Positions 7,492 to 13,648 of a DNA stretch of 13,648 nt are shown here, piece after piece. The notes under the pieces were generated by a model, which made no database searches, had not been told where the DNA came from, and worked only from the letters and a program-made list of their open reading frames with translations. Position numbers and translations under genes: made by a program. Within the stretch, counting starts at the first letter, position 1. Every line of letters begins with the position of its first letter. The stretch covers positions 1 through 13,648 of the forward strand of contig JAFYGL010000641.1 in NCBI GenBank assembly GCA_017543165.1, in the 5' to 3' direction. The DNA is from Victivallales bacterium. GTDB taxonomy: Bacteria; Verrucomicrobiota; Lentisphaeria; Oligosphaerales; Oligosphaeraceae.

Positions 7492-7739
7492 AAATCTTCC
7501 TCACATTTGTTATTGATAAAAATGCAAAACCAGTGTTAAATGCAGTAATATAATCATGTTCCAACAAAAACAAGCCTGTTTGTTGCTTGTTCGCGCTGAG
7601 AACCGCGCCTGGCAACAGCCGCATGGAAACATAACATCCTGACGCGCGGCCAACGCCGCGCGATAAAATATGGATTTCCAACTTGCGGATTGCGGAAACA
7701 GGCTTAACTTTGCGTACTTGAAAAATGGAGAATCATAAG
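7492..7739. other. Divergent intergenic region between iorA and the antiporter gene
   Basis: Both genes must start transcription here or further upstream. The iorA-proximal side (7505-7560) is AT-rich and has a weak minus-strand -10 candidate, TATATT, at 7547-7552; no convincing -35 box lies at proper spacing. The middle holds a degenerate member of the palindromic repeat family (7592-7662). The antiporter-proximal side shows no good promoter boxes. Confidence 0.6.
7592..7662. repeat. Internally deleted copy of the palindromic intergenic element
   Basis: Positions 7592-7628 match 13012-13048 (the right outer arm of the copy at 12824-13055) at about 31 of 37 bases, including the string GCCGCATGG/ACCGCATGG. 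It is followed almost directly by the right end of the element: CATCCTGA and an 8-bp hairpin CGCGCGGC-CAAC-GCCGCGCG (7643-7662). The 114-nt core seen in other copies is missing apart from a GAAACATA-like remnant, so this looks like a deletion derivative. Confidence 0.7.
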
Positions 7740-8681
7740 ATGTTTTTGCAGATAATACTTGGCATAATCGGCATAGTTCTGCTCTACTACGGGGCGGAGT
7801 TTCTGGTAAGGGGCGGCGTGCGCATTGCGGAGGCGCTGCGGATTCCATCGATTGTCATTGGGCTGACCTTGGTGTCTTTCGCCACTGGTGCGCCTGAACT
7901 TGTGGTGAGCATAGACGCCAGCCTTGAAGGCAATGGCGACATCAGCCTGGGCAATGTAATTGGCTCCAATATCAGCAACATCGGGCTCATTCTAGGCGTG
8001 TCCGCCCTGATCAGGCCAATGTTCGTCCAGAAAAAGCTATTGACCTTTGACACGCCGATGCTGATACTTGCCACGGGATTGCTGTGCGCATTCTGTGCAT
8101 TCAGCCACGGCATTTCACGCCTGCAGGCGCTGTTGCTGCTGGCGGTCTTTGCGTTCTATATGTGGAGAACCGTAGTGGGCGCGCTGAAGGACAGGACCAG
8201 CGCCGAGGAGAAAAAGACAGGCAGGCCGATTCCCATATACCTGGCGGTGCTGTTTGTGATTGGAGGCGTCATCGGCCTAGTGGGCGGGGCAAAACTGTTC
8301 GTCAATGCCTCGATCTACATCGCCCACGCCTTCCATATTTCAGACGCGGTCATTGGCCTTACAATAGTGGCCATTGGCACCAGCCTGCCTGAACTGGCGA
8401 CCTCCGCAGTCGCCGCCTACAAAGGCGAAAACGGCATTGCCGTGGGAAACGTAGTCGGCTCCAATATATTCAATATCGTTGCAATACTCGGCATCGCACC
8501 GTTGCTCAGGCCCATCGCGGGCGCTGGCATCATGCCTCTGGACCTTATCACGATATGCGTGTTTACCCTTCTTATGTTCGCCATGATGCTGCTGAAAAAG
8601 GCAGTTACACGCTGGGGAGGCGCCATTCTCCTCCTGCTATACGCCGCATACATGGCCCTGCTTGCAATGCGCTCCCTTTAA
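7740..8681 (+). CDS. CaCA-family calcium/sodium (or proton) antiporter, YrbG-like
   Basis: 313 residues of strongly hydrophobic sequence with about ten transmembrane segments, an inner-membrane exchanger. The two inverted alpha repeats of the Ca2+:cation antiporter family are clear: GAPELVVSIDASLEGNGDIS then GNVIGSNISNIGLILG (50-86), and GTSLPELATSAVAAYKG then GNVVGSNIFNIVAILG (213-251). The acidic residues E53 and E218 in the PEL motifs are the expected ion ligands. A hydrophilic loop with charged residues (about 149-163) separates the halves. An ATG at 7725 is in frame, but ATG at 7740 has GGAG (7727-7730) 9 nt upstream and is preferred. It is divergent from iorA and separated from the next gene by 135 nt. 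The true substrate pair cannot be read from sequence. Confidence 0.92.
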   Translation: MFLQIILGIIGIVLLYYGAEFLVRGGVRIAEALRIPSIVIGLTLVSFATGAPELVVSIDASLEGNGDISLGNVIGSNISNIGLILGVSALIRPMFVQKKLLTFDTPMLILATGLLCAFCAFSHGISRLQALLLLAVFAFYMWRTVVGALKDRTSAEEKKTGRPIPIYLAVLFVIGGVIGLVGGAKLFVNASIYIAHAFHISDAVIGLTIVAIGTSLPELATSAVAAYKGENGIAVGNVVGSNIFNIVAILGIAPLLRPIAGAGIMPLDLITICVFTLLMFAMMLLKKAVTRWGGAILLLLYAAYMALLAMRSL

Positions 8682-8700
8682 GGCGCATCTGCCCGCGCCT
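8681..8700. terminator. Weak hairpin after the antiporter gene
   Basis: AGGCGC and GCGCCT form a 6-bp stem with an 8-nt loop right at the antiporter stop codon. No T-run follows, so a terminator role is only a guess. The rest of the gap to 8816 holds no other clear signal apart from the ribosome site of the next gene. Confidence 0.25.
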
Positions 8701-8816
8701 CGCCAATGGCTTGAGAATAGCAAGAAAATCTCATCTATTGAGTTGGAGAAAACACAATTTGGTTTACTTTATGCAGCAAAATGTTCTTTTCACCAACAAA
8801 CAAGGAGAACAAACTG

Positions 8817-9821
8817 ATGATAAAAGTCGGAATTATCGGAGCAGGGCGCTTAGGCAACACCCATGCTGGCAATTTGGCGAAGATTGACGGTGTAAAACTG
8901 ACCGCCGCATACGACATCAACGATGAGAAGGCCAAGGCCTTCCAGGAAAAGTACGGTCCTGCCATTTGCTCCTCGCCCGATGAACTGGCGCAGAAGGTGG
9001 ACGCGGTTGTCGTGTCATCCCCCAGCGATTGCCATATCGAGGGCGTGCGTGCCGCCGTCAAGGCAGGCAAGGCCGTCTTCACGGAAAAGCCATTCTGCCG
9101 CTTTGCAAGCCAGGCGGAGGAATACCGCTCCCTCCTAAAGGACTTTGACAAGACCTTCGGCATCGGCTTCGTGCGCCGCCACATGCTGAAGACCAGAACA
9201 CTGAAGGCAATGCTGGACGACGGCGAAATCGGGCGCATACGCTTCTGCAACGTGGACCTGCCATTCGGAGTGTTCCAGAGAATGTATGACGACTGGTTTG
9301 CGGACTACAAGCGCTCGGGCGGCGTGATTCTTGACATGCTGGCGCACCACATCGACCTGGCAAACTGGTTCTTCGGCCCAGCCAAGCGCGTGTATGCCCA
9401 GGGCCTTCTGCTGGATCCCAAGCAGGAACTTCCCGCGGACTATGTCTCCGCCACAATCACATACGCCAACGGCATAATCGTGAACATGATGTGCAACTGG
9501 CAGCGCTTCGGGCGCTCTGGCGAGGTCATGGAAATCTACGGCGAGAAAGGCGCCTTGACCATGAACAGCACGCAGACCTTGCAGCTGGCGAAACTGGGCG
9601 CGCCCGTCAAGGAAATCGAGATCGACGAAAAGGCGCAGAGCGTGGGCGTCAACAACGCCAGCACTGGCAATGGCTTCCTGAATGAAATGATGAACTTCAT
9701 GGACGCGGTACGCGCAGGACGCAAGTTCACGCCTGGAATACCAGAGGCATTCTCCAGTTTCGCAGTGGCGGAGGCCATGATGCGCTCCGCCGAGACAAAC
9801 CAGATTGTTGAAATAAACTGA
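8817..9821 (+). CDS. Gfo/Idh/MocA-family NAD(P)-dependent oxidoreductase (first of a pair)
   Basis: 334 residues. The N-terminal Rossmann fold begins MIKVGIIGAGRLGNTHAG (nucleotide loop GAGRLG at 8-13), with EKP at 90-92 as the family's conserved Lys motif. The C-terminal alpha/beta domain has GGVILDMLAHHIDLANWF (168-185), whose D172, H177 and D180 fit the usual substrate/catalytic pattern. The closest known style is inositol 2-dehydrogenase-like enzymes acting on hydroxyls of cyclic polyols or sugars; the substrate is not readable. An upstream in-frame ATG at 8781 is possible, but AAGGAG (8802-8807) 9 nt before the ATG at 8817 decides the start. The next gene starts 13 nt after the stop and is also of this superfamily, suggesting one operon and linked steps such as sequential oxidation and reduction. 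Confidence 0.93.
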   Translation: MIKVGIIGAGRLGNTHAGNLAKIDGVKLTAAYDINDEKAKAFQEKYGPAICSSPDELAQKVDAVVVSSPSDCHIEGVRAAVKAGKAVFTEKPFCRFASQAEEYRSLLKDFDKTFGIGFVRRHMLKTRTLKAMLDDGEIGRIRFCNVDLPFGVFQRMYDDWFADYKRSGGVILDMLAHHIDLANWFFGPAKRVYAQGLLLDPKQELPADYVSATITYANGIIVNMMCNWQRFGRSGEVMEIYGEKGALTMNSTQTLQLAKLGAPVKEIEIDEKAQSVGVNNASTGNGFLNEMMNFMDAVRAGRKFTPGIPEAFSSFAVAEAMMRSAETNQIVEIN

Positions 9822-9834
9822 GGGCGGCATTCTT

Positions 9835-10971
9835 ATGGAAAGAAAGATACGCGTCGGCATTCTTGGATTGGGACGGGCTGGCCGCTTCATGCACGCCCCT
9901 GAAATCGCACTCTATCCAGACTTCTACGAAATCGTGGCGGGCTGCGACCATGCCCCCGACAGGCGGGAAAACCTGCCAGAGCAATTGAAAAATGCAAAAA
10001 TCTACGCCAGTTATGACGAAATGCTGGCGGACCCAGCAGTGGACATGGTCACAATTGCCACACGCAATGAAGACCACACTCCACATGCATTGAGGGCGCT
10101 GGAGGCGGGAAAGGCCGTGGTCATTGACAAGCCACACGCAATCTCCATGGAACAGGGCGAGGCGCTGCTGGCAGCCTCACGCAAATATCCAGGCAAGTTG
10201 TTCTTCCGCTTCAACCGCCGCTTTGAATCACCTTTCCTCATGATACAGGAGATTCTCGCCTCCAAGATACTGGGGAATATCTCCATGATAAAAATTCATC
10301 GGCATCCAGGATATGTGCGCCGCTTCGACTGGCAGACATTGACGGAATGCCACGGCGGCCTGCTCAACAACTGGGGACCGCATTTCGTGGACCAGGGCCT
10401 TCAGTTCCTGAACTCGCCTGTCAAGGAAGTGTGGTGCAAACTGTCCCATATCGTGGGCGGCGGCGATGCGGACGACCAGGTGAAACTGGTGCTGGTGGGC
10501 GAAAATGAGTGCGTGGTGGACATCGAAATCTCCACTATCCTGACCATTTACGGCAACCTCTACGAAATATGGGGCAGCCGCGGCTCCATGGTCGTGCCTG
10601 CCGATGGCCAGAATATCAAGTTGCGCTATCTCGACCCCTCCATACGCTTCACCAGGCTGGACGGCGTAAAGGAGAACTTCCCCTTGCAATTCGGCAACCC
10701 CAACGAGAAACTGACTTTCATTGAGGAAACACGACACATCCCCAGCGAATACGGGCATCTGCTGCAACGGGGCCAGGTCATCGAGCGAGGCAAGGAAGAC
10801 CCAGACAAGGGCTATACCTACCCTGACACCATGTGGTACCATGTATATCAGGCATTCATGGGCAACGCGCCATACCCCATCACGGCGGAAGAAGCCTACA
10901 ATGTGGTCAAGGTGATGATGCGAGCCCACGAGGCCGCCCATTACCAGCCCTCGGTCATTGAGTACAAATAA
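9835..10971 (+). CDS. Gfo/Idh/MocA-family oxidoreductase (second of a pair)
   Basis: 378 residues. The Rossmann loop is GLGRAG (11-16) in MERKIRVGILGLGRAGRFMH. The conserved lysine motif is DKP (98-100), in place of the commoner EKP. The C-terminal domain has HGGLLNNWGPHFVDQGLQFL (173-192), a variant of the GG-x4-D-x3-H pattern in which Asn/Trp occupy positions around the usual Asp, while H183 and D186 are kept. This places it in a different subfamily from the neighbour, and the two share little beyond the fold motifs. GAGGGCGG overlapping the previous stop codon supplies the ribosome site, indicating co-translation. A role in carbohydrate or polyol oxidation is inferred. The gene is followed by a full palindromic element starting 33 nt after the stop. 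Confidence 0.9.
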   Translation: MERKIRVGILGLGRAGRFMHAPEIALYPDFYEIVAGCDHAPDRRENLPEQLKNAKIYASYDEMLADPAVDMVTIATRNEDHTPHALRALEAGKAVVIDKPHAISMEQGEALLAASRKYPGKLFFRFNRRFESPFLMIQEILASKILGNISMIKIHRHPGYVRRFDWQTLTECHGGLLNNWGPHFVDQGLQFLNSPVKEVWCKLSHIVGGGDADDQVKLVLVGENECVVDIEISTILTIYGNLYEIWGSRGSMVVPADGQNIKLRYLDPSIRFTRLDGVKENFPLQFGNPNEKLTFIEETRHIPSEYGHLLQRGQVIERGKEDPDKGYTYPDTMWYHVYQAFMGNAPYPITAEEAYNVVKVMMRAHEAAHYQPSVIEYK

Positions 10972-11003
10972 GTAGTGGACTGCCCTGCAATCGCTGGCAT
11001 CCA

Positions 11004-11159
11004 TGCGCGGCCATTGGCCGCGCATCAGGATGGAGGTAGAACGATATGCGGGCAAGCAACAATGTTCTTGCTAATTTGGGTGCCCAGTTAGGCAGAAACA
11101 TTCGCGTATGCCTGCGTATAGTTCTACCTTCATCCTGACGCGCGGCCAATGGCCGCGCG
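11004..11159. repeat. Full copy of a 156-bp palindromic intergenic element
   Basis: The left 39 nt (11004-11042: a TGCGCGGCCA/TGGCCGCGCA hairpin and then TCAGGATGGAGGTAGAAC) are an inverted copy of the right 39 nt (11121-11159) at 36 of 39 positions. Inside, 11039-11067 and the reverse complement of the mirrored right side still match well (GAAC, ATA, GGCA, AATGTT), so nearly the whole element can fold into one long stem, with GC hairpins at each end. The core between hairpins (11025-11138) is 114 nt, the same as in the two other full copies. It contains no gene. Confidence 0.85.
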
Positions 11160-11193
11160 AATAGAAAATCATGCTAAACAAGGAGATTTCAAA

Positions 11194-11496
11194 ATGAAAA
11201 AATTGCTTTTGGCGAAGATTCTTGGTGGCGGTTTTAGTTTTGCGGTGCTTCATGCCATCCTTTTCTGGATTGCGTATTTCCAGTGCGGCGGCGCACACGA
11301 TTCCGCAAAGGGCATTTTGCAGGGCCTGAAAACCGCTGGCAGCGGCTGGGCTGACATGGTGAAATGGCTGGGCTTCCCGCTGTCTGGCATTGACGCATCA
11401 GGCGCCGCATTCGTCCTCCTCATGATCATCAACTCCCTCCTTTGGGGCTGCGTGGTCGGCATCATCGTTGGCCTCATTTTCGGCAGGAAGAAATAA
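11194..11496 (+). CDS. Small membrane protein of unknown function with two hydrophobic segments
   Basis: 100 residues beginning MKKLLLAKILGGG. An AAGGAG site 8 nt before the ATG at 11194 decides the start; a longer frame would begin inside the palindromic repeat at 11149. Two hydrophobic segments (about 9-29 and 69-96) are separated by a short loop with charged and aromatic residues, and the protein ends RKK. The positive C-terminal end and MKK start suggest a two-helix inner-membrane protein with both ends in the cytoplasm. I do not recognise a family. The esterase gene follows with a 15-nt gap, so the two are probably transcribed together. Confidence 0.75.
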   Translation: MKKLLLAKILGGGFSFAVLHAILFWIAYFQCGGAHDSAKGILQGLKTAGSGWADMVKWLGFPLSGIDASGAAFVLLMIINSLLWGCVVGIIVGLIFGRKK

Positions 11497-11511
11497 ACAC
11501 AATTTTTGACT

Positions 11512-12813
11512 ATGGCAACAGATACCCCATTTGTGTACAAGCCCATTCCCGAGGATGCGCTCCGCACTCCAGACCATCCCGACTATGTGGAAAAGGCGAT
11601 TGGCGCTTTCCGCCTGTGGGAGGAGGAGTATTTCCGCAGGCATATTCATGACGAAAGCAAAGTCAAGCCATACACACTGCCTCCAATACCCGACACCCTC
11701 CAGGAATGGGAGGCGCAGAAGGGCGAAATCCTGGCATTGGCGCAGAAGTGGCTCTACGGCGTGATGCCACCACAGCCAGACAAAGTGGAAATCAAGCTGC
11801 TGGCGGAACGCAATGACGCACTGGACGGCACCGCAATTCGCCGCGAATACAGAATCTACTGCCTCATGGACAATGGCCGCAGGTTCGATTTCGACATGAT
11901 GCTGTACGTGCCAGTCAATGCCAAGGAGCCGCCGCCAGTCTTCGTGATTGAGAATTTCTACGGCAACCAGGGCAGCACCCCAGATACGGATGTGCTTCCC
12001 ACACGCGCCATTGAAAAGCCTCAGCGCAATGTGAAACTGGACCGAATGAACTACAAGGAGTGCATACGCCGAGGCTATGCCATCGCCACCGCCTGCAACA
12101 AGGAAGTCTATCCCGACAATGCGGACGGCGCACGCAAGAGCATATTCACCCTCTTCTACAATGACTTGCGCCCCGACTACGAAATCTCCGTCCAGGAACT
12201 CAAGGAAGGGCGGCACCGTGAATATGCGGCATACAACGGATGGGCCTGGGGATACAGCAGAATGGCAGACGCACTGGAGAAGATTCCGCTGGTGGACGCA
12301 TCCAGGCTGGCATGCGTGGGCCAGAGCCGCCTGGGCTCCGCCTCAATGGTGGCTGGCATCAACGAACCACGCTTCAAACTGGTGTGCGTAAACAATTCAG
12401 GACAGGGCGGCGCACCTCTTCTGCGCAGGACTTTCGGCGGGCGCATCTCAATCCTGTCCATTGGACGCTGCGCACACTTCGCCTGCGACCGTGTCATACA
12501 GTTCGCCGACCGCGAGGAAGACCTGCCTTTTGACACGCACCAGTTGCTGGGCCTCATTGCGCCACGGGCACTTTACGTCACCAGTTCCAGTCAGGATTTG
12601 AATGCGGACCCGCACGGCACATTCCTGGCAACCGCCCACGCCTCCAAGGTGTGGAACCTGTATGGCCTCAAGGGACTGGAGACTATGGATATGCCACCCG
12701 TGGACACGCCTATCGGCAACCATGTCCGCTACCATGTCAAGACAGGGCCACACTCCATCACACCCTACGACTGGGAACAATTCTATAACTTCGCCGACAC
12801 CCTTTTCCGTTAA
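11512..12813 (+). CDS. CE15-like (glucuronoyl esterase-type) alpha/beta hydrolase
   Basis: 433 residues. The fold and motifs match bacterial CE15-type esterases, which cleave ester bonds of (methyl)glucuronic acid: GYAIATACNKEVYPDN (188-203), nucleophile elbow GQSRLG with Ser272, VNNSGQGGAPLLRR (293-306), QLLGLIAPRALYV (344-356), SSSQDLNADPHG (358-369) and the His-bearing GPHSITPYDWEQF (412-424, His414). In classical CE15 enzymes the catalytic acid is the Glu of an ESG motif; here the position is Asn295, so D362 or another acid may serve. There is no signal peptide, unlike secreted family members, so it may act on imported oligosaccharide in the cytoplasm. The start at ATG 11512 is preferred over TTG 11506; no clear ribosome site is visible, so coupling to the preceding gene is likely. 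An annotation as acetylxylan esterase is an alternative. Confidence 0.72.
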   Translation: MATDTPFVYKPIPEDALRTPDHPDYVEKAIGAFRLWEEEYFRRHIHDESKVKPYTLPPIPDTLQEWEAQKGEILALAQKWLYGVMPPQPDKVEIKLLAERNDALDGTAIRREYRIYCLMDNGRRFDFDMMLYVPVNAKEPPPVFVIENFYGNQGSTPDTDVLPTRAIEKPQRNVKLDRMNYKECIRRGYAIATACNKEVYPDNADGARKSIFTLFYNDLRPDYEISVQELKEGRHREYAAYNGWAWGYSRMADALEKIPLVDASRLACVGQSRLGSASMVAGINEPRFKLVCVNNSGQGGAPLLRRTFGGRISILSIGRCAHFACDRVIQFADREEDLPFDTHQLLGLIAPRALYVTSSSQDLNADPHGTFLATAHASKVWNLYGLKGLETMDMPPVDTPIGNHVRYHVKTGPHSITPYDWEQFYNFADTLFR

Positions 12814-12823
12814 CATCGCTGGG

Positions 12824-13055
12824 GCGGGAATGCCATACGGCTGATGTTGTGCGCGGCTCTTCGCGCGGCCAGTTGGCCGCGCGTCAGGATGAAGGTAGCC
12901 AACTAGGTTGGTACACAACGATGTCTCCGCCCATTTGGGCGCCCAGATATGCAGGAACATTGTTGCTTGCCCGAATATAGTTCTACCTTCATCCTGACGC
13001 GCGGACGAGTCCGCGCGGAGCACCGCGCATAGCAACAACCGCATGGCATTCCCGC
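12824..13055. repeat. Palindromic element copy with extra outer arms
   Basis: Around the 114-nt core (12884-12997, ending GTTCTACCTTCATCCTGA), hairpins lie at 12862-12883 (CGCGCGGCCA/TGGCCGCGCG) and 12998-13017 (CGCGCGGAC/GTCCGCGCG). Further out, the left arm 12824-12868 and right arm 13011-13055 are inverted copies at about 37 of 45 bases (GCGGGAATGCCAT near the ends), with most differences being transitions. The copy is therefore a nested palindrome of about 232 bp. The centre contains TTGGGCGCCCAG, itself nearly palindromic. Confidence 0.85.
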
Positions 13056-13056
13056 A

Positions 13057-13191
13057 TCAGGATGAAGGTGGCTCTGTAAATATGCAAGCAACAATGTTCC
13101 CGCCCATCTGGCCGCTCAGATTTGCAGAAACATAGTTGCTCGCCCGCATATAGTTCTACCTCCATCCTGACGCGCGGACCGTGTCCGCGCG
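13057..13191. repeat. Palindromic element copy lacking its own left GC hairpin
   Basis: The 114-nt core 13057-13170 runs from TCAGGATGAAGGTGG to TTCTACCTCCATCCTGA and is followed by a 9-bp hairpin CGCGCGGAC-CGT-GTCCGCGCG (13171-13191). It follows the previous copy directly, whose right outer arm takes the place of a left hairpin. The internal parts GCAAGCAACAATGTTC and the mirrored GAAACATAGTTGCTCGC still pair largely. Confidence 0.82.
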
Positions 13192-13269
13192 AATAAATTT
13201 GTCATTGTGGTATTGCATTGGCAATTTTAGTTGTTAAATTCCGCATGTTTCTATTCGTTGAAGTTGTCA

Positions 13270-13298
13270 TTGACAGCGGCCTCCCCCACAACAATAAT
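13270..13298 (+). promoter_or_regulatory. Sigma70-like promoter for the repeat-protein gene
   Basis: A perfect -35 box TTGACA (13270-13275), a 17-nt spacer and AATAAT (13293-13298, five of six matches to TATAAT). Transcription would start near 13305, leaving a short leader with AGGAAA about 8 nt before the ATG at 13322. This is the best promoter match noticed in the window. Confidence 0.65.
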
Positions 13299-13321
13299 CA
13301 ACACCAACCAGGAAATCAGCA

Positions 13322-13648
13322 ATGGACATTTACGTCTTAGATCAGGAAGTTGTTGAAAATCAAACTTTGAATTCCGAGGACCAAATGCACATATCCAGTG
13401 GCGGCACTGCCAACGACACCAGCGTCAATTCAGGTGGCGTGATGCATGTTAGCGACGGCGGCACTGCCAACAACACTGGCATCAATGATGGTGGCGTGAT
13501 GCATGTTAGCGACGGCGGCCTTGCCAACATCACCGACGTCAATGATGGTGGCGTGATGCATGTTAGCGACGGCGGCTTTGCCAACATCACAAACATCAAT
13601 TCAGTAGGCGTGATGCATGTTAGCGACGGCGGCTCTGCCAACACCACC
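13322..13648 (+). CDS. AIDA-type 19-residue repeat surface protein, 3' end missing
   Basis: 109 codons are visible and the frame is open at the window end. After a 20-residue start (MDIYVLDQEVVENQTLNSED) come five units of 19 residues, the last partial, of the type VMHVSDGGTANNTGINDGG. The Gly-Gly-Thr/Ser-Ala-Asn pattern and exact 19-residue period match the beta-helix passenger repeats of AIDA-I-like autotransporters, whose Ser/Thr can be heptosylated; that is family knowledge, not shown here. No Sec signal peptide is evident at the N-terminus, so export is unclear; from memory, Lentisphaerota proteins starting MDIYV with such repeats are common. A promoter and AGGAAA site lie immediately upstream. 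The likely role is surface adhesion or exopolymer interaction (inference). Confidence 0.8.
   Translation, partial: MDIYVLDQEVVENQTLNSEDQMHISSGGTANDTSVNSGGVMHVSDGGTANNTGINDGGVMHVSDGGLANITDVNDGGVMHVSDGGFANITNINSVGVMHVSDGGSANTT
13382..13648 (+). repeat. 57-nt tandem repeats within the AIDA-like gene
   Basis: Units start at 13382 (divergent first unit), 13439, 13496, 13553 and 13610 (cut by the window end). The first 24 nt of the last four units, encoding VMHVSDGG, are identical, while the middle of each unit varies. Such identity at synonymous positions suggests recent duplication or gene-conversion-like homogenisation. Confidence 0.92.

Larger units (their letters stand above)
12814..13321. 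other. 508-bp intergenic region filled by palindromic repeats and a promoter
   Basis: No gene is supported here. 12824-13055 and 13057-13191 are two adjoining members of the palindromic element family. 13192-13269 is AT-richer with no clear signal. A sigma70-like promoter (13270-13298) and a ribosome site precede the repeat-protein gene that starts at 13322. Confidence 0.8.

Noticed and set aside
11004..11159. Insertion sequence
   Set aside because: The 156-bp element has inverted ends but no transposase frame, and no clear target-site duplication was seen, so only a non-autonomous element is possible.
12448..13044. Minus-strand frame of 198 codons, and similar frames at 10955-11149 and 12903-13094, sharing RQDEGRTI/WAPK-like peptides
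   Set aside because: The shared peptides come from translating the palindromic repeat itself; the frames run antisense into the esterase or end inside repeats and have no consistent start site.
12824..13191. Possible CRISPR array
   Set aside because: The repeated units are large palindromes of over 100 nt, not short direct repeats separated by unique spacers, and no cas genes are near.
13382..13648. 57-nt direct repeats considered as a non-coding satellite or CRISPR
   Set aside because: The period is a multiple of three, the frame is open with a good start and ribosome site, and the translation fits a known 19-residue protein repeat.

Overview
The window looks like a chromosomal segment from a Gram-negative, probably anaerobic, carbohydrate-degrading bacterium of the Lentisphaerota/Victivallales type. 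This is inference, not proof. It rests on a truncated prepilin-like protein with an IAIIAILAAMLLPAL-type N-terminus, a gene starting MDIYV with AIDA-type 19-residue repeats, a ferredoxin-linked indolepyruvate oxidoreductase, two Gfo/Idh/MocA oxidoreductases and a glucuronoyl-esterase-like hydrolase. No rRNA, tRNA, transposase, integrase or CRISPR array was seen.

Left part (1-7491). The 3' part of a pseudopilin-like gene (+ strand) converges on a six-gene minus-strand run: iorA, iorB, galK, ffh, ddl and a DtxR-family regulator. Gaps in the run are 13-23 nt, except 65 nt before galK, which holds a strong hairpin. An almost identical hairpin lies between the two convergent genes at 751-773. The run mixes aromatic 2-oxoacid oxidation, galactose phosphorylation, protein targeting, cell-wall precursor synthesis and metal-dependent regulation, so it is a housekeeping cluster and not one pathway.

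Middle and right part (7740-12813, + strand). A CaCA-family cation antiporter diverges from iorA. It is followed by two adjacent Gfo/Idh/MocA oxidoreductases that look co-transcribed, then a small two-helix membrane protein closely coupled to a CE15-like esterase. The oxidoreductases and the esterase suggest modification of sugars or uronic acids.

Intergenic DNA and the end. A family of large palindromic elements occupies the intergenic spaces: a deletion derivative at 7592-7662, a full copy at 11004-11159 and two tandem copies at 12824-13191. Each full copy has a core of exactly 114 nt bounded by TCAGGATG...CATCCTGA arms, and GC-rich hairpins flank the cores. The hairpins keep their pairing while their sequence changes. 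Next to the last copy is a good sigma70-like promoter, followed by the start of a surface-protein gene made of 57-nt tandem repeats that runs off the window. The repeat family is the most distinctive unexplained signal here. No complete new defence or enzymatic system was recognised.
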